Assembly (NCBI GenBank): GCA_025210575.1
Contig: JAOARK010000533.1
Coordinates: 1 to 12,582, forward strand
Direction: 5' to 3'
DNA from: Schleiferiaceae bacterium
GTDB lineage: Bacteria; Bacteroidota; Bacteroidia; Flavobacteriales; Schleiferiaceae
Length of the DNA stretch: 12,582 bases
The notes below the pieces were generated by a model that had not been told where the DNA came from, ran no database searches, and worked only from the letters and a program-made list of their open reading frames with translations. The stretch's first letter is position 1; each line of letters starts with the position of its first letter. Of the stretch, positions 1-6,472 are shown piece by piece. A program made the translations under genes and the position numbers.

Positions 1-240
1 ATTGTAGGCGATAGAATAGAGCCAGGTTGAGAATTTGGAGTTGAACTGAAAACTCTGTGCTTTGTTAAAAACCTTCATAAAAACATCTTGTGCCACCTCT
101 GCAGTCTCATCATCATTTTTTACAATCCCAATAATTAAAGAATACAGTCTATGCTGATAATGTTTCATTATCACTTCAAACGCACGCTCGTCACCCTTTT
201 GCATGCGCTTAATAAACTGATCTTCGTGGGCTAGTTCCAT
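1..240 (-). CDS. ECF-type RNA polymerase sigma factor, N-terminal part (gene runs off the left edge)
   Basis: My translation of the minus strand from the ATG at 238-240 gives 80 open codons to the window edge. The protein starts MELAHEDQFIKRMQKGDERA and contains the pattern KGDERAF-x-x-hydrophobic-x-x-H/Y followed by DDETAEVAQDVFMKVF and STWLYSIAYN. This is the region 2 signature of ECF (extracytoplasmic function) sigma-70 factors: core RNA polymerase binding, then the start of -10 recognition. An in-frame TAG lies one codon upstream (244-246), so the start cannot be earlier. A downstream Met at residue 13 would leave an unusually short N-terminus. Region 4 (-35 recognition) is outside the window, as is any anti-sigma partner. 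The gene diverges from the DUF6249 gene and has a matching ECF-like promoter motif directly upstream, which suggests that it controls both genes. That regulation is inferred; the family call is secure. Confidence 0.9.
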   Translation of the reverse strand, partial: MELAHEDQFIKRMQKGDERAFEVIMKHYQHRLYSLIIGIVKNDDETAEVAQDVFMKVFNKAQSFQFNSKFSTWLYSIAYN

Positions 241-253
241 CTTCTACATTTAA

Positions 254-279
254 GACGCTGCATTAAAGATAGAGGTTAC
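254..279 (-). promoter_or_regulatory. Putative ECF-type promoter for the sigma factor gene
   Basis: On the minus strand, GTAACCT (279-273) is followed by GCGTC, with exactly 16 nt between TAACC and CGTC. This matches the general AAC-N16/17-CGTC form of many ECF sigma promoters. The same motif with identical spacing lies in inverted orientation at 304-329. The predicted start of transcription falls only a few bases before the ATG at 240, so the message would have a very short leader. The call rests on the motif and its duplication only. Confidence 0.5.
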
Positions 280-303
280 CTCAAAAAAAAATAAATCTTG
301 CAC

Positions 304-329
304 GTAACCTTGTTTTAAATGTTGGCGTC
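304..329 (+). promoter_or_regulatory. Putative ECF-type promoter for the DUF6249 gene
   Basis: GTAACCT at 304-310 and GCGTC at 325-329 again place TAACC and CGTC 16 nt apart, the usual ECF -35/-10 geometry. The motif mirrors the one on the opposite strand (254-279) about a common centre near 291.5. It lies about 30 bp before the ATG at 359, leaving a leader of roughly 20 nt. Control by the neighbouring sigma factor is the natural inference. Confidence 0.5.
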
Positions 330-358
330 TTAATCATCAACAACTAAAAACGAAAAAT

Positions 359-703
359 ATGGACGTAGAAATTTTAATACCGTTTGCGGGAATGGCCTTA
401 ACATTTGGAGTATTCTATTTCTTTATTACTAGTAGACACAAAGAGCGCATGAAACTTATAGAAAGTGGAGCCGATCCTTCTTTGTTTTACAACAGTGCTG
501 GTAAAAGAAATTCAGCTATAAAATTTGGCATGCTATTGATTGGAGTTGGCGTAGGTGTTTTTATGGGAAACTTATTAGAATCAGTAACTCCATTAGATGA
601 AGATGTGACCTACCCAAGCATGATCATGATCTTTGCTGGATTGGGCCTATTGGCTGGCAACAAGATTGCCATGGACATGGAGAATAAAGAAAAGGAACAA
701 TAA
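359..703 (+). CDS. DUF6249-family small membrane protein
   Basis: This 114-residue protein has a hydrophobic N-terminal segment (about residues 6-24), the basic stretch SRHKERMKLIESGADPSLFY (25-44), a second membrane segment (about 55-72, glycine-rich IGVGVGVFMGNLL) and a third (about 87-104). The segment order, the ERMKLIE-x-G-x-DPSLF motif and the length match the DUF6249 proteins often found beside ECF sigma genes in Bacteroidota. The molecular role of the family is unknown. It diverges from the sigma factor gene and is followed by a strong terminator, so it is probably monocistronic. The shared promoter motif suggests membership of that sigma factor's regulon, perhaps in envelope sensing, which is inference. 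The ATG has no Shine-Dalgarno sequence, which is normal for this phylum. Confidence 0.82.
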   Translation: MDVEILIPFAGMALTFGVFYFFITSRHKERMKLIESGADPSLFYNSAGKRNSAIKFGMLLIGVGVGVFMGNLLESVTPLDEDVTYPSMIMIFAGLGLLAGNKIAMDMENKEKEQ

Positions 704-732
704 TTAGTTCACACATACACTCATTTTAAAGG

Positions 733-760
733 TCCCGAATTATTATTCGGGATTTTTTTT
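733..760 (+). terminator. Rho-independent terminator after the DUF6249 gene
   Basis: TCCCGAAT (733-740) and ATTCGGGA (745-752) form a perfect 8-bp stem with a 4-nt loop, followed by eight T residues (753-760). It lies 30 bp past the stop codon at 703 and ends transcription before the acyltransferase gene. Confidence 0.93.
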
Positions 761-821
761 GTTCGCCATTTCTCAAGGTGAATGTTATGCTTACTTTTAC
801 TTCTTAACTTTAGCGTAGTAT

Positions 822-2624
822 ATGAAGCTGGTTGATCGAAAAGACATTGCTAAAATCACCAAACTTGACAAGATAGGTATGCCTTATTTGGCAGAACTAT
901 TAATGCAAATTACCAAGTTGAGTAAGGTCAATGACTTTTACCATCGCAATTTCAATGCGCAAGGAATTAACTTTGTTGATGCCCTTTTCAGCGAAATTGA
1001 GCTCGAATATGATTACTATCAAGAAGAACTGAGTCGTATTCCAAAGGAGGGTGCTTTTGTTACAATTTCTAATCACCCTTTGGGGGGTATAGATGGATTA
1101 ATGCTCTTAAAATTAATTACTCAGATTCGCCCTGATTATAAAGTAATGGCCAATTTCCTATTAAAGAAAATTGAACCCATTAGCGATTATTTTCTTTCGG
1201 TAAATCCGTTTGAAAACCACAAGGATGCGCATTCTAACATGCAAGGAATAAAAGATGCCATGAGCTATATTAAAGCAGGTCATGGACTTGGAACATTCCC
1301 TGCGGGTGAAGTTTCTTCTTTAGATTTAGAAGATGGCAAGATTAAAGACCGTGAATGGCAATTGCCGGCCATTAAGCTATTGCGCAAGATGCAAGCACCT
1401 ATAGTTCCGGTTTATTTTAAAGCCAGAAATAGCAGGTTGTTTTATATGCTTTCTCTATTAAGCCCAACTCTACAAACTGCAAAGTTGCCTTCGGAGATCT
1501 TTCAACAACGGAATAAATCTGTTACGGTGAGAATAGGCAAGCCTATTTTACCATCAGAGTACAAGGATTTAAGTGATGAAGAGACTTCTGACCTTCTGAG
1601 AGAAAGAACATATCGTCTTTCAAATACATTAGACAGCGACTCCCGTTTTAAACGGATGCAGCAAAAATTCTCTATTAAGCCAAAGAGACAAGAGAAACCC
1701 ATAGCAGAAGCGCAACCTCAAGATAAAATTGAACATGAAGTAGAAAAGGCTTTAGAAAATGGAAGACTCATGACAGAGTTCAGAAATTTTCAAATTTTTT
1801 GTTCTCCTGCTCAAGAAATCCCAAGTATCCTAAAGGAAATAGGACGGTTAAGGGAGATTGCTTTTAGAGAAGTAGGTGAAGGAACGGGTGATTCTTTGGA
1901 CCTCGATAAGTTTGATCAAACTTATTTACACCTCTTTTTATGGGATAAAGACAGCAATAAAATCGCTGGCGCCTACCGTTTAGGCATGGGAGCAGATCTA
2001 TATGCCAAAAATGGTATTGAGGGATTTTATGTACGCACACTCTTTAAGATCGATGAACCGGCCCATCACATGTTTAAGCAAGGATTGGAAATGGGCCGCG
2101 CTTTCATCACCAAAGAATATCAGCAAAAGCCTATGCCACTTTTTCTTTTATGGAAAGGTATTACGCATGTTATCTTGAGAAACCCTGAAAAAGTTCGCTA
2201 CCTATTAGGTGGTGTGAGCATTAGCAATCAATTTTCACGCTATTCAAAATCAATTATGATTGAGTTTGTTAAAAGGCATTTTTACGATGCCGAAATGGCG
2301 AATGCTATTCATCCTAGAAAAGAATACAAAGTAAAATTGGGTCCGTTAGAAAAGGCAATGCTTGACAAGACTACACCTGACGACATTAATAAATTTGACC
2401 GTTACATTGAGGATATTGAACCAGGTAACATGCGCTTTCCTGTTCTTTTGAAAAAATACATCAAACAGAATGCGAAGATCGTGGCCTTTAATGTAGACCC
2501 TAAATTCAACAATGCTGTAGACGGTTTAATGTACATAGACATAAACGACCTTCCCGAACAGACGATTAAACCTGTTTTAGAAGAGTTAGAAAATGCTACA
2601 AAAGAAAATTCAGTAGAGCGCTAG
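822..2624 (+). CDS. Bifunctional acyltransferase for amino-acid lipids (OlsF/GlsF-like: PlsC-type O-acyltransferase fused to OlsB-type N-acyltransferase)
   Basis: The 600-residue protein has two domains. The N-terminal part (about residues 60-270) is a lysophospholipid acyltransferase fold with the NHPLGGIDG active-site motif (84-92; His85, Asp91), FPAGEVS (159-165) and APIVPVYF (192-199). A polar linker (about 285-310) leads to a GNAT-like OlsB-type N-acyltransferase (about 320-500) carrying FREVGEGTGDSLDLDKFD, HLFLWDKD and IAGAYRLG. In the known family the C-terminal domain puts a 3-hydroxy-fatty acid on the amino group of an amino acid, and the N-terminal domain then esterifies the hydroxyl, giving ornithine lipids (OlsF) or, in some Bacteroidota, glycine lipids. 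Which amino acid is used cannot be read from sequence. The product would be a phosphorus-free membrane lipid. The gene follows a terminator, so it has its own promoter. Its 3' end overlaps the convergent dehydrogenase gene by 15 bp. Confidence 0.85.
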   Translation: MKLVDRKDIAKITKLDKIGMPYLAELLMQITKLSKVNDFYHRNFNAQGINFVDALFSEIELEYDYYQEELSRIPKEGAFVTISNHPLGGIDGLMLLKLITQIRPDYKVMANFLLKKIEPISDYFLSVNPFENHKDAHSNMQGIKDAMSYIKAGHGLGTFPAGEVSSLDLEDGKIKDREWQLPAIKLLRKMQAPIVPVYFKARNSRLFYMLSLLSPTLQTAKLPSEIFQQRNKSVTVRIGKPILPSEYKDLSDEETSDLLRERTYRLSNTLDSDSRFKRMQQKFSIKPKRQEKPIAEAQPQDKIEHEVEKALENGRLMTEFRNFQIFCSPAQEIPSILKEIGRLREIAFREVGEGTGDSLDLDKFDQTYLHLFLWDKDSNKIAGAYRLGMGADLYAKNGIEGFYVRTLFKIDEPAHHMFKQGLEMGRAFITKEYQQKPMPLFLLWKGITHVILRNPEKVRYLLGGVSISNQFSRYSKSIMIEFVKRHFYDAEMANAIHPRKEYKVKLGPLEKAMLDKTTPDDINKFDRYIEDIEPGNMRFPVLLKKYIKQNAKIVAFNVDPKFNNAVDGLMYIDINDLPEQTIKPVLEELENATKENSVER

Positions 2625-3548
2625 TATTTTATCAACCATTGTGGTTCCCAGCTTAACGTAACTCTCAAAGCTCCATCCTGCTATATGAGGAGATAGAATT
2701 ACTTTTTCTGAAGCTATTAATCTTTGAAAAGCCTCCGGCAACTCTTTGTTCTCAAAGAGGTTTTCGAATGACGTTTTCTCATATTCTAAAACATCTAAAC
2801 AAGCTCCACTAATTTTGCCCTGATCAATGGCGTCTATTAAACTCTTAGTATTTACAATTGGACCTCTAGCGGTGTTAATGAAATAAATAGGCTTATAAAA
2901 CTGATTCCAGAAATTCTCGTTCATCCAATTATCAGTCTCTTCAGTTAATGGAGTATGAATGCTAACAATATCCGCACGCTTAAAAATCTCATTCAATTCT
3001 ACTTGTACAAACCCAACTTCATCCATTCGTTTATACTTGTCGTAAACCAGAATCTGGCAATCAAACCCTTGTAGTTTTCTGATCATCCTAGAGCCCATAT
3101 GACCCGCTCCAATTATACCAACGGTTTTACCGCTTAATTCATAGCCCCTATTCTCCTCACGTTTCCAAATTCCATTTCGGATTTCTTGATCAGCACGTTT
3201 CAGATTGTTAAATAACATCAACAACATTCCTATGGCCTGTTCTCCCACAGCGTCTGCATTGCCTTCAGGAACACGAATACAGGTAATTTTTTGTTGTTCA
3301 GCGAAAGCCGTATCAATATTCTCTAGACCCGCACCGTATCTACCAATAAAATTAAGCTGATGAGGATGTGATAAGAACTCTTGATCGATCTTAAAACGAC
3401 TGCGAATAATCAACCCTTCATATTGGTTCAATATCTTCGCTATTTCCTCTTTAGACGAGGAATAATCATGTTCTACCTGAAATCCTTTTTTGGCTAATTC
3501 CTTTTCAACTAAAGGATGAACAGAATCAATAAATAAAACCTTTTTCAT
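2610..3548 (-). CDS. D-2-hydroxyacid dehydrogenase, NAD-dependent (phosphoglycerate dehydrogenase-like)
   Basis: The 312-residue protein shows the full D-isomer-specific 2-hydroxyacid dehydrogenase layout: a split N-terminal substrate domain (about 1-98 plus the C-terminal tail) around a Rossmann domain with GIIGAGHMG (144-152, GxGxxG) and Asp170 after LVY, which indicates NAD rather than NADP. Catalytic residues are visible: Arg228 in NTARGP, Glu257 in LDVLEYE and His288 in SPHIAG. Family members reduce 2-keto acids or oxidise D-2-hydroxyacids. The regulatory ACT domain of many SerA enzymes is absent, so serine biosynthesis is possible but not shown. This is the last gene of the minus-strand cluster: its ATG directly abuts the preceding gene's TAG. 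Its end overlaps the convergent acyltransferase gene by 15 bp with no terminator between them. Confidence 0.88.
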   Translation of the reverse strand: MKKVLFIDSVHPLVEKELAKKGFQVEHDYSSSKEEIAKILNQYEGLIIRSRFKIDQEFLSHPHQLNFIGRYGAGLENIDTAFAEQQKITCIRVPEGNADAVGEQAIGMLLMLFNNLKRADQEIRNGIWKREENRGYELSGKTVGIIGAGHMGSRMIRKLQGFDCQILVYDKYKRMDEVGFVQVELNEIFKRADIVSIHTPLTEETDNWMNENFWNQFYKPIYFINTARGPIVNTKSLIDAIDQGKISGACLDVLEYEKTSFENLFENKELPEAFQRLIASEKVILSPHIAGWSFESYVKLGTTMVDKILALY

Positions 3549-4337
3549 CTACTTAGGCTCTATCAATCTCCAGGTTAAACCTAGTGTTCCATAGAGGTCT
3601 TGAACATTATTGTTAAATCCTTTTGCGAAATATGCATCTAACTGAACATTGGGTCCTATGAGATACCAGATACCACCATCAATCCAATATTGATTCCGAT
3701 CACTTCCAAAATCTCCATAAATCTCAGCGAAAAAGCCAAAATCATCGAATAGTGGAAAACCTAAATTCAAAGTGTAATTCCCCCAGCTAGAACCTTCGCT
3801 CGTATTAAAACCTAGATTCGAGCTTATGCTAAAACTCTTGGTAATAGAAACCGAATACAATGCCTTAACAGAATAAGTCATAGAACTTTCTTGGCGATCT
3901 GTTCCGTAAGCTGCATCAGCCAAAAAACCCAAACTATTTCTGTCGTTTGACAATGCAGTATACCTCGCGTTTAAGCTATATGAACTTGTATTTCGCTCTC
4001 TATCTTCAATAAGGTCTGTATTGATCTGATTCGAAAATCCAGAAATAAAAGAACCGATTTCAAATCGATCTCCAATACCATAGCGCAAGTCAATTGTTCC
4101 TTTTACAGACGAACTCGAAATATCCCAACTGTACAATCTATGTCCACCAATTTCTAAACCCAATTGGGTCATTAATGCTTTATTTCCAACGGTATTTGCG
4201 CTATACGTTTGACCAGGACGATCGGAATTTAAAGGAGCCGCTGTTTTCTTCATGTGCTCTAATCGCAATGAATCTAATGTTTGAGAATATGACACTCCTC
4301 CTATGAAAAGGAGAAAAGTAGCGAAGAGGTATTTCAT
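3549..4337 (-). CDS. Predicted outer-membrane beta-barrel protein (Phenol_MetA_deg-like 'transporter' family)
   Basis: The 262-residue protein begins with a Sec signal peptide, MKYLFATFLLFIGGVSYSQ, probably cleaved at or near residue 19. The mature part starts with the LNSDRPGQTYSA motif (about 36-47), where the DRP pattern is typical of the meta-pathway phenol-degradation-like barrel family. It continues as alternating short beta strands rich in Tyr, Ser and Gly with turns containing Asp and Asn (for example IDLRYGIGDRFEIGSF), ending WRLIEPK. This indicates an outer-membrane barrel; the family name reflects one early member and does not establish a substrate. It starts 10 bp after mgtE and touches the dehydrogenase gene with zero spacing, so it is cotranscribed. 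An outer-membrane channel serving the ion transporters of this operon is possible but unproven. Confidence 0.72.
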   Translation of the reverse strand: MKYLFATFLLFIGGVSYSQTLDSLRLEHMKKTAAPLNSDRPGQTYSANTVGNKALMTQLGLEIGGHRLYSWDISSSSVKGTIDLRYGIGDRFEIGSFISGFSNQINTDLIEDRERNTSSYSLNARYTALSNDRNSLGFLADAAYGTDRQESSMTYSVKALYSVSITKSFSISSNLGFNTSEGSSWGNYTLNLGFPLFDDFGFFAEIYGDFGSDRNQYWIDGGIWYLIGPNVQLDAYFAKGFNNNVQDLYGTLGLTWRLIEPK

Positions 4338-4347
4338 AAAGTTTTAT

Positions 4348-5700
4348 TTAAAAAGCAAAAATCAATTTGCTGATATAAAAATAAATGGAAAGACCCAGAA
4401 TATCATTCAAGGTGGTAATAAATGGACCCGTTGCTACCGCGGGATCAATTTTAAAACGGTTGAGAGCCAATGGTATAAAGGTTCCAAACAGTGAAGCGAA
4501 TATGATGATGCAAAACAGTGCAACACTTACAGTCAAGGCCAATTTTAAGGAATAGCCTAAAAGAGTACTGGCTCCCAACAGAAGAACTGAACATATAAGA
4601 CCATTGATCAACCCTATGAGCAACTCTTTGGTTAGCTTGTTCAATATGGTACCACTGAAAGATTTGTTCGCCAATGCTTGTACAATAATTGCCGAAGATT
4701 GAACCCCAACATTTCCGCCCATTGCCGCAATTAATGGCATAAAAAAAGCAAGTTTCGGGATTATTGCAATCTTCCCTTCATTGGTGCTGATTACAATAGC
4801 TGCTATCAAACCACCAAATAAACCAATAACGAGCCATGGCAAGCGTGCACGAGTTAGAGGAAGTAACTTATCGGCAGCTTCAACATCTTCGGTAATACCC
4901 GATGCCAACTGGTAATCTCTGTCCGCTTCTTCTTTGATCACATCTACAACATCATCCAAAGTAATGCGACCAAGTAACTTGCCCATTTCATCCGTTACCG
5001 GAATAACAAAGAGGTCATACTTACTCATCAGAATAGCAACATCTTCTTCTGGAGTGTTGGTCTTAACCGATTGAATTTTGGTGTTGTAAATTTCTCGAAT
5101 TGGAGTCTTGGTAGAGGTTGTCAATAATTTCTTCAAAGAAAGAGAACCTTTTAAAACCCCTTCATCGTCTACCACATAAACCGCGTGAACCTGATCTACG
5201 TCTTCAGCTTGCTTTCGCATTTCTTTCACGCTGCTCAGAACCGTCCAATTCTCATTTACTTGAATTAGCTCTGTAGCCATTAGAGCTCCAGCCGTATCTT
5301 CTGCGTGAGTTAAAAGTGATGCAATTTCCTTGGCTTGCTCGCGGTCTTCAATGTGGGTAAAAACCTCTTTCTTTTGTTCATCAGAAAGTTCACCAATAAT
5401 GTCAGCGGCATCGTCACTGTCCAGGTTATCAACGAGTGTCTCAGCAATATCCTTACCCGATGCTTCTTTAAGAACTTTTGCTCTACTATCCTCATCTAAT
5501 TCAACAAGAATGTCGGCCCGTTGCTCTTCATCAAATTTGGCAAGTATGGCTTTTACATTATCGAGTTTTAGCTCGTCAAGTATCTCGGCAACATCGGCAG
5601 CATGAAGCTCTTGCAATTCATCAACCACAGTATCTAAAGCCCCACTTTCCAGGCGCTCATTTATCTCTTCAAGATATTTTGTGGTTAATTCAAAGCTCAT
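4348..5700 (-). CDS. mgtE: Magnesium transporter MgtE
   Basis: The 450-residue protein has all three parts of MgtE: an N-terminal superhelical acidic domain (about 1-135, repeated DELxxLDxxxAxxIL patterns), a CBS pair (about 140-262, ending RITLDDVVDVIKEEADRD), and five predicted membrane helices (about 285-450). The pore signature MPLIAAMGGNVGVQSSAII (321-339) and PFITTLND (426-433) are intact; the Asp at 433 corresponds by position to the selectivity Asp of characterised MgtE channels. It admits Mg2+ across the inner membrane and is gated by Mg2+ binding between the N and CBS domains. Its start overlaps the end of rsmA by 11 bp (5690-5700), implying translational coupling. I found no magnesium riboswitch, as expected for an internal operon gene. 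Confidence 0.96.
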   Translation of the reverse strand: MSFELTTKYLEEINERLESGALDTVVDELQELHAADVAEILDELKLDNVKAILAKFDEEQRADILVELDEDSRAKVLKEASGKDIAETLVDNLDSDDAADIIGELSDEQKKEVFTHIEDREQAKEIASLLTHAEDTAGALMATELIQVNENWTVLSSVKEMRKQAEDVDQVHAVYVVDDEGVLKGSLSLKKLLTTSTKTPIREIYNTKIQSVKTNTPEEDVAILMSKYDLFVIPVTDEMGKLLGRITLDDVVDVIKEEADRDYQLASGITEDVEAADKLLPLTRARLPWLVIGLFGGLIAAIVISTNEGKIAIIPKLAFFMPLIAAMGGNVGVQSSAIIVQALANKSFSGTILNKLTKELLIGLINGLICSVLLLGASTLLGYSLKLALTVSVALFCIIIFASLFGTFIPLALNRFKIDPAVATGPFITTLNDILGLSIYFYISKLIFAF

Positions 5701-6472
5701 TTTGCTCTACCCAATTGGTCAATTCAACAAAATCTTGCCAGCTCAATTGCTCGGCTCGTTTAGAAGCCCACCATTGTTCAGTAACTTCCGCAGGCAAATT
5801 AAATCTTTTCAGAGCATTCCTCAAGGTCTTTCTCCGTTGATTAAATGCTCCTTTAACAATGTCTTTGAATCTCTTGGGCGAGCAACCCAATTCAAAACCT
5901 TCTTTGCGCACCATGCGCATCACTCCAGATTTCACTTTTGGTGGCGGATCAAAAACATGCTCATCCACCGTAAAAAGATATTCTGTATTGTAGTAAGCTT
6001 GGCACAAGACACTTAATATTCCATAAGTTTTAGAGCCTGGTGCAGCACAAATACGCTCTGCTACTTCCTTTTGAAACATACCTGCAAAAACCGGTATCTT
6101 CTCTTTTTGATCTAAAGTTTTAAAGACTATCTGAGATGAAATGTTGTAAGGAAAGTTTCCAATTACGGCATATTCTTCTTCTCCAAATTCAGTGCTTGCA
6201 TCCCATTTTAAAAAATCACCACCAATAATGTGATCTTCGAGTTTGGGATAGTTCTTTGAGAGATATGCTACTGACTCAATATCTAATTCTATAACATAAG
6301 TTTCAAAACTCTGCTCTAACAAATATTTGGTCATCACACCCATTCCTGGACCGATCTCCAAAACAATATTACATGGGACATTGCCCAAACTATTTGAGAT
6401 CTGCTCGGCAACCACTTCATCTTTCAAGAAATGCTGACCTAAGTGTTTTTTTGCTCTTACCTCTCTACCCAT
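5690..6472 (-). CDS. rsmA: 16S rRNA (adenine1518-N6/adenine1519-N6)-dimethyltransferase RsmA (KsgA)
   Basis: The 260-residue protein is close to the usual family length. It opens with the conserved RAKKHLGQHFLKD motif (6-18), followed by the S-adenosylmethionine-binding EIGPGMGVMT (39-48), the acidic motif-II residue in IELD (61-64), GGDFLKW (84-90) and the catalytic NFPYNISS (106-113, the N-[L/F]-P-Y motif of N6-adenine methyltransferases). The enzyme dimethylates two adjacent adenines in helix 45 of 16S rRNA, a late checkpoint in 30S assembly, and its loss is known to give kasugamycin resistance. The ATG directly follows the TAG of the cotransporter gene, and the 3' end overlaps mgtE by 11 bp, so translation of the three genes is probably linked. 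Confidence 0.97.
   Translation of the reverse strand: MGREVRAKKHLGQHFLKDEVVAEQISNSLGNVPCNIVLEIGPGMGVMTKYLLEQSFETYVIELDIESVAYLSKNYPKLEDHIIGGDFLKWDASTEFGEEEYAVIGNFPYNISSQIVFKTLDQKEKIPVFAGMFQKEVAERICAAPGSKTYGILSVLCQAYYNTEYLFTVDEHVFDPPPKVKSGVMRMVRKEGFELGCSPKRFKDIVKGAFNQRRKTLRNALKRFNLPAEVTEQWWASKRAEQLSWQDFVELTNWVEQNEL

Larger units (their letters stand above)
250..333. repeat. Extended imperfect inverted repeat in the divergent intergenic region
   Basis: TTAAGACGC (250-258) is perfectly complementary to GCGTCTTAA (325-333), and AGGTTAC (273-279) to GTAACCT (304-310). Both pairs share the same centre of symmetry at about 291.5. Between them, CATTAAA (261-267) matches the complement of 314-321 with one bulge. 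The region therefore reads nearly the same outward in both directions. The conserved blocks are the presumed -35 and -10 elements, so this is best explained as two mirrored copies of one promoter. A regulator-binding dyad or RNA hairpin is the alternative. Confidence 0.75.

Noticed and set aside
264..271. TATCTTTA on the minus strand as a Bacteroidota -7 box for the sigma gene
   Set aside because: It mismatches the consensus final G and lacks a properly spaced -33 TTG; the ECF-like motif explains the conserved symmetry better.
272..282. GAGGT-T-ACCTC palindrome as an operator
   Set aside because: It overlaps the presumed -35 block of the minus-strand promoter and has no counterpart in the mirror copy, so it is more likely incidental.
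805..812. TAACTTTA as a -7 box for the amino-lipid synthase gene
   Set aside because: There is one mismatch, no -33 element at the right distance, and the start of transcription would fall almost on the ATG; plausible but too weak to list.
4303..4494. Plus-strand open frame of 63 codons across the mgtE/outer-membrane protein junction
   Set aside because: It is antisense to the junction of two secure genes and has no domain or start signal.
5330..6016. Several overlapping plus-strand open frames of 91-120 codons opposite mgtE and rsmA
   Set aside because: Their composition (Ser- and Leu-rich low-complexity runs) is what the reverse strand of acidic helical coding sequence gives; mgtE and rsmA explain the region fully.
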